From Clostridiales bacterium UBA4362 (lineage in GTDB: Bacteria > Bacillota > Clostridia > TANB77 > CAG-508), in contig DGSM01000063.1 of the NCBI GenBank assembly GCA_002393975.1, positions 1 through 17,375 of the forward strand: a stretch of 17,375 nucleotides of DNA, in the 5' to 3' direction. Under the pieces are notes generated by a model. The model had not been told where the DNA came from. It was given only the letters and a program-made list of their open reading frames with translations, and searched no databases. The translations under genes were made by a program, and so were the position numbers. Below are positions 12,803-17,375 of the stretch, one piece after another (within the stretch, counting starts at the first letter, position 1; every line of letters starts with the position of its first letter).

Positions 12803-15800
12803 ATGAATAAATTATTCAAAAAGATTTCTGTTTTAACAATACTATTATTAGTATTAAATGTATCGAGCCCAGTAATATTTGCGGCTACGGATATATCAAA
12901 ACAAGATTCTTCAACTAAACAAAAAAATGTAGAATTTGATGCTAGATTGTGCACTATTGCAGAAGATGGCACGATTTCTAATGGAAACTATGAGGAAACA
13001 TTTGATATATATACTGGGGGCATTTTACAGATCAAAATAAGAGTAAAAGAAACAGGATATCTTAAAAATGCATCAATAAAGTTTAAAAATAATAATTATA
13101 TAATAAATGATTTTTCTCACATACAAATAATAAAAACTCAAGATGAAGAAAGTTCAGAAGTTACAACTAAAGTTCAAAATCTTTTAAATGAGAGCTCTGA
13201 TAATAATAGTAATGAAACAAATGAGGTTGAAGAAACCAATACTTCAAACGTTTTAGCATCAACTTCAACATCAACTGATGAAACTGTTACAGAACAAGAA
13301 CGTAGCTATGCAATGTCTTATACTTCTAAACTTTTAGAATCTACTCAAACTGATACTAATTCAATAAAAGATGAAGTTACATCTGCAGGAGAAGAAACAA
13401 TAAATGAGGAAGAACTAGAGGCGGCTGTTGAAAAGGCTAAAAGTTTTGACTTTGAAACAAGTTCTGATGCACCAGTTCTTGTAAGTGAACTAGAGAAAGA
13501 AACAGCAAATAAAGCACAAGAAAAAATGACAGGTATAACACGTAATGAAAATGGAGAAGCAGTTTATAGTGAATATGCTGATATGAGTGCTGATAAAATA
13601 ATCAAAGATATTACTGGAGAAGGATTTGATTTAAACGAAATTGTTTCTGGAAGAATAGTAGTAATTACTTTACCTATAGGACTACCAAGAGACAATTATG
13701 TTCAAGAATCAGTATTTGATTCTGAATCTGAGATAGAGTTTACAGGAACATATATTAATGCTAAAGGAAAGGAAAAAGAAGTAAACAAAACATTAACAGA
13801 ACATGTAAAATGGACTGCAAATGTTGAAGGAGAAATAAATCAAAAAGTTTTAAGATGTATAAGATACGATGGTAATAAAGTTTTACTAAGTATGAAAATT
13901 AACGATCAAATAAAAGAAAATAAATTACCTTATATTTCTAAAGAAATAAACATTAATGTTCCTAGCATTAATGGAAATTTTCCAACAAATGCAATAGTAA
14001 CAGGTAATAGAATTTCATATGAAATAAATGATACATCTTTAAAGATCACAAAAGATAATGATAGAAATGATAATAATGCACTTAAATGGGCAAGTGATGA
14101 CACTATTATACTAACTTATATTTATACTATAGATGGACTTGAACCAACTTTTTCAATAAGTTCAGACATTTATACAAACCTAAAACTTCCAATTAATCAA
14201 GAAATCCAAGGTTCTTTAACTAATACTCATTATGAAGTAACAGGAGAACAAGGAAATATAGTAGATTTAACTTTATCAGGACCTATAGAGCTAAGCAAAG
14301 GTTTAATGTATACAAACCTTGTTAGAAATGAAAATAAATTTGATACAAATTTCTATGAAATAGCCACTATCAATATGGGCTATAATGAATTGATTGATAA
14401 AGTAGAATTGGTTCAAAGCAATGTAGGACCATTAATTGTAACAAAGAAAGTTACTATTAATGCTGATGAGTTCTATCAAATATTAGGAAATGATGGATAT
14501 GTAAATGTTTATAATGAATATGGCTCAATGGTAGGATCTTTAAATAGAGATAATTTAAGTATTGATATAAATGATGTATCAAATTTGAAATTTGAAACTA
14601 GCAAGCCAGTTGCAGAAGGAAATATATCATTAATTCTTAATAAAGCTATACCAGGAAATATATTAAATGCTACTAGAAGCAATATTAGAGTGTTAGACGG
14701 TCTAATAGATAAATTGTTAATAAAAGGATATTATCAAGGTGTAGAAATATCTTCAAATGAAATTAATTTAAATATAAAACTAACAGAACCTAAATCAAAT
14801 GCTCTTATAGAGATTTCTAAAGCAAACTTGACTACAACAGAAACAAATAATGATGTATTAATTACAGCAACATTAAAGACAAATGAAGTTAGTGATGCTT
14901 TATATCAAGACCCAGTTATTCAAATTACTTTACCAGAAGATGTTACAAGTATAAATGTTAAAGATGCTAAACTAGTTTTTGATGATGAATTAACGCCTAC
15001 ATCATATAGTGCTGATAAAAATGTTATTACAGTTACTCTTTCTGGTACACAAACAAAATACAGCACTCAAGCAGTATCAAATGGTAGTGTAATAAAAATA
15101 TTAGCGGATATTTCTTTAGATGAATATGCATATTCAAAGCAAAGTAATGTCACCTTAAATGTAAAAAATGGAGCAACAGGAGAAGTTGCTGAAGCAAATG
15201 CATTAATAAATATTATAGCGCCAGAACAATTCATAATGACTAATGAGTTAAAGATTTCTTCTGGTGAATCTGCAATAGCAAAAGAGAGTTCAAGTCAAAC
15301 TTTAAAAATAGCAGAATATGATTTTAATAGTAAAATTGCACATGTTACAGGACATATAGTAAATAATTTAGGAACAGAAGCATATAATACTAGTATTTTA
15401 GGTAGATTCTTTGCAAAAGATACTACGAAACCTAATAACAGTGGAGAAAGTTTAAATGGTACTTTTGATAGTACTTTGAGTAGACCAATAATTGTTTCTG
15501 GAATTGATTCATATAAAGTATTCTATAGTGAAAATGGTGGAGCAACCAATGATTTAAACAACCCAGATAATGGATGGCATGAACAATATACAACTAATAG
15601 TAAGTCATATTTAATAGTTCCATTAGTTTCTATCCCAAATGGAAGAAATATTGTATTCTCATATGAGAGTAGAATTCCAGCAAACGTTGGATATGATCAA
15701 AATGGAAAAGAATTATATACTGTTTATTATGACAATCAATCTATGGAAGGCTTCCAAGTTGTACAAGGGAACAAGACGGTGAACTTCTGTGAAGTAATAA

Positions 15801-17375
15801 CTGCAACGAAGCCATTTATAGAAACTGCAATTAGTGCAAAAAATTATGATACAGGTGAAGAAATATTTAGAGATGCAGTTGTTAGTAGAGGAGACTACAT
15901 AGTATACGAAACCTCTATAATAAATAATTCACAAGGCGTTGCTGAAAATATAGTAGCTAGATTAGGCTTTGAAAAAGCTAAAGAGAATGGAGAAGGAACA
16001 GAAGCATCATTTACAAGTAAACTAGTATCTGCAAAATATTTGGAGACAAGAAATTCAAAAGCTACTGAACAATATTATTCATTAGGAGTTATAAAACCTA
16101 ATGTTTATCAAGCTATTGAACAAGGAACTTTAAAAGTAGAAGATGTTAATGGTGATAAAAATAATGATAAAGAATATTTTGAAATAAATGTTGGATCTTT
16201 AAATCCTGGTGAAACAAAAACATATAAGATTTATGCAGAAGCACTTTCTTTATCTAATGAAAATACTTTAAAACTAGATGTATATGCTAGCGGTTTAGAG
16301 AAACCAAGTGAAAATACTTTTAAACTAATAACTCAAAATCATAAAATAGCACTAGAGACAACCAAAAAAGCAGAAAGCAATACTTGTTTACCAGAAACAG
16401 AAATTGATTGTAATATCTCTATAAAGAATGATTATGCATACGATCTTAATAATGTAAAATTAACAAGCATATTGCCTGAAGGAATTACTTTTGCTAGTGG
16501 AGATGGTTTTGAATACAATGATAAAAAGAGAACTTTATCATATAATTTAGATTCTATAGAAAAATACAAACAAAAGAAATTAGATTTCAAAGTAAGAGTA
16601 AATGGAAATGCTGAAATAGGAGTTAGGTATATTTCATTTAATATGGAATATGAGCATGATGGAAATAAGGAAAATTTAAATTCTAATAATTTACCTATAG
16701 ATGTTCAAGGATCTAGTGAATATAATATATCGCTAAGCAGCGATAAATCTAATGGGAAATTGTTGGATAGTGATTCTCTTGAATACACTCTTTCAATGCA
16801 AAATACTAGTGGAGATAAATCTAATATTGAAATAGATTACCCTATGTCAAGTCAAGTTTATATTAAAGAAATTCTTGTTCAAAAGGGCAGTGAACGACAA
16901 ATATTAAAGGCAGTAGACAATTCTGTAAAATATAAATGTGAATTACAAAATGATGAGAGCTTAGTATTAACAATAAATACAAAACCTAAATATACAGATT
17001 CAAATATAAGCATAACTAGTAAACCAACAATAAAAATCAATGGAGCTACTGTAGATGTTATGACACAGTCTCATGAAGTAGTTGCAACAGTTCCTTCTGA
17101 AACGGCAAAATCTACTAGTGAAACTACACTAAGCACTGATTCAATACTAGGAATAGTTTGGAATGACAAAAATGCTAACGGATCACGTGATAGTGATGAA
17201 GAATTGATAGAGGGAGTTGACCTAGTTCTATACAATAGAAACAATAATACTATAGCTAAAGATTCAAATGGGGTAGAAATTAAAGCTACATCAGATAAGG
17301 ATGGAAAATATGAACTTAATAATATTCCTAAAGGAAATTATTATGTTGTAGCAAAATATGATTCTACAAAATATG
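12803..17375 (+). CDS. Giant secreted surface protein, tandem paralogue (copy 2), 3'-truncated by window edge
   Basis: An open frame of 1524 codons with no stop to the right edge. It begins at ATG 12803, 6 bases after AAGGAG. The signal peptide (LLVLNVSSPVIFA, cleavage near Ala27/28) and the following KNVEFDARLC match copy 1, and the stalk aligns with copy 1 almost throughout (shared GLMYTNLVRNE, ETSKP, QTKYSTQAVS, IIAPEQF-type segments). It differs by a Ser/Thr/Glu-rich insertion of about 60 residues near residues 115-195, and by a block of about 450 residues (about 997-1443, bases 15790-17130) of DUF11-like beta modules (YIVYETSIINNS, NVKLTSILPEGITF, LNPGETKTYKI) that copy 1 lacks. The sequence stops inside an SdrD_B-like domain (LGIVWNDKNANGSRDSDE). 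A DUF11-like region and a membrane anchor are expected beyond the edge, by comparison with copy 1. The function is unknown beyond being a surface protein. Confidence 0.88.
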   Translation, partial: MNKLFKKISVLTILLLVLNVSSPVIFAATDISKQDSSTKQKNVEFDARLCTIAEDGTISNGNYEETFDIYTGGILQIKIRVKETGYLKNASIKFKNNNYIINDFSHIQIIKTQDEESSEVTTKVQNLLNESSDNNSNETNEVEETNTSNVLASTSTSTDETVTEQERSYAMSYTSKLLESTQTDTNSIKDEVTSAGEETINEEELEAAVEKAKSFDFETSSDAPVLVSELEKETANKAQEKMTGITRNENGEAVYSEYADMSADKIIKDITGEGFDLNEIVSGRIVVITLPIGLPRDNYVQESVFDSESEIEFTGTYINAKGKEKEVNKTLTEHVKWTANVEGEINQKVLRCIRYDGNKVLLSMKINDQIKENKLPYISKEININVPSINGNFPTNAIVTGNRISYEINDTSLKITKDNDRNDNNALKWASDDTIILTYIYTIDGLEPTFSISSDIYTNLKLPINQEIQGSLTNTHYEVTGEQGNIVDLTLSGPIELSKGLMYTNLVRNENKFDTNFYEIATINMGYNELIDKVELVQSNVGPLIVTKKVTINADEFYQILGNDGYVNVYNEYGSMVGSLNRDNLSIDINDVSNLKFETSKPVAEGNISLILNKAIPGNILNATRSNIRVLDGLIDKLLIKGYYQGVEISSNEINLNIKLTEPKSNALIEISKANLTTTETNNDVLITATLKTNEVSDALYQDPVIQITLPEDVTSINVKDAKLVFDDELTPTSYSADKNVITVTLSGTQTKYSTQAVSNGSVIKILADISLDEYAYSKQSNVTLNVKNGATGEVAEANALINIIAPEQFIMTNELKISSGESAIAKESSSQTLKIAEYDFNSKIAHVTGHIVNNLGTEAYNTSILGRFFAKDTTKPNNSGESLNGTFDSTLSRPIIVSGIDSYKVFYSENGGATNDLNNPDNGWHEQYTTNSKSYLIVPLVSIPNGRNIVFSYESRIPANVGYDQNGKELYTVYYDNQSMEGFQVVQGNKTVNFCEVITATKPFIETAISAKNYDTGEEIFRDAVVSRGDYIVYETSIINNSQGVAENIVARLGFEKAKENGEGTEASFTSKLVSAKYLETRNSKATEQYYSLGVIKPNVYQAIEQGTLKVEDVNGDKNNDKEYFEINVGSLNPGETKTYKIYAEALSLSNENTLKLDVYASGLEKPSENTFKLITQNHKIALETTKKAESNTCLPETEIDCNISIKNDYAYDLNNVKLTSILPEGITFASGDGFEYNDKKRTLSYNLDSIEKYKQKKLDFKVRVNGNAEIGVRYISFNMEYEHDGNKENLNSNNLPIDVQGSSEYNISLSSDKSNGKLLDSDSLEYTLSMQNTSGDKSNIEIDYPMSSQVYIKEILVQKGSERQILKAVDNSVKYKCELQNDESLVLTINTKPKYTDSNISITSKPTIKINGATVDVMTQSHEVVATVPSETAKSTSETTLSTDSILGIVWNDKNANGSRDSDEELIEGVDLVLYNRNNNTIAKDSNGVEIKATSDKDGKYELNNIPKGNYYVVAKYDSTKY

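Larger units (their letters stand above)
8763..17375 (+). repeat. Tandem gene duplication of giant surface-protein genes
   Basis: Bases 8763-12770 and 12803-17375 encode full-length paralogues in the same order and strand. DNA similarity is obvious at conserved spots, such as the KNVEFDARLC codons and the SdrD_B start, but drifted elsewhere. This indicates an old duplication rather than a recent one. Confidence 0.85.

Overview
The window comes from a very AT-rich (roughly 30% GC by eye), Gram-positive-type anaerobic bacterium, most likely an uncultured Clostridia-type member of the Bacillota. The signs are heavy use of AGA and ATA codons, good AGGAG-like ribosome binding sites, TATAAT-type promoters, AddB, an M23 cell-wall peptidase and an anaerobic (class III) ribonucleotide reductase relative. 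The species cannot be named from the sequence. The standard code fits: no gene needs TGA read through, and all ten complete genes end in TAA or TAG. No rRNA, tRNA, CRISPR, transposase or phage gene was seen.

Layout. (1) 1-1107: the 3' part of addB, carrying the nuclease domain and iron-sulfur site. (2) 1114-3353: two separately promoted envelope genes, a membrane-anchored DUF3298/RsiV-like protein and an M23 (LytM-type) peptidase, each followed by a hairpin terminator. (3) 3369-8213: a tight same-strand run, read as an operon: a pilin-like membrane protein, RNase HII (rnhB), pyrimidine-nucleoside phosphorylase, a 679-residue NrdD-family protein and a 50-residue four-cysteine protein, closed by a bidirectional terminator. 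(4) 8229-8498, minus strand: a zinc-ribbon plus helix-turn-helix protein of the YvyF type, converging on that terminator. (5) 8499-8762: an AT-rich divergent promoter region. (6) 8763-17375: two tandem paralogous giant secreted surface proteins. The second runs off the right edge, with no stop codon in 4573 bases.

How the parts fit. rnhB, the phosphorylase and the NrdD-like gene share a DNA-precursor/ribonucleotide theme. The key point is that the NrdD-like protein keeps the fold and the ATP-cone but has lost the active-site cysteine, the neighbouring Cys-Cys pair, the HSRAGAQVPFSS-type loop and the whole C-terminal zinc/glycyl-radical segment. It therefore cannot be a normal ribonucleotide reductase, although its reading frame is intact. 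That makes it a pseudoenzyme candidate, perhaps a nucleotide sensor or partner of a true NrdD elsewhere in the genome. It is the most unusual item here. The surface-protein pair and the envelope cluster (lysozyme-sensor-like domain, peptidase, pilin-like anchor) describe the cell exterior.
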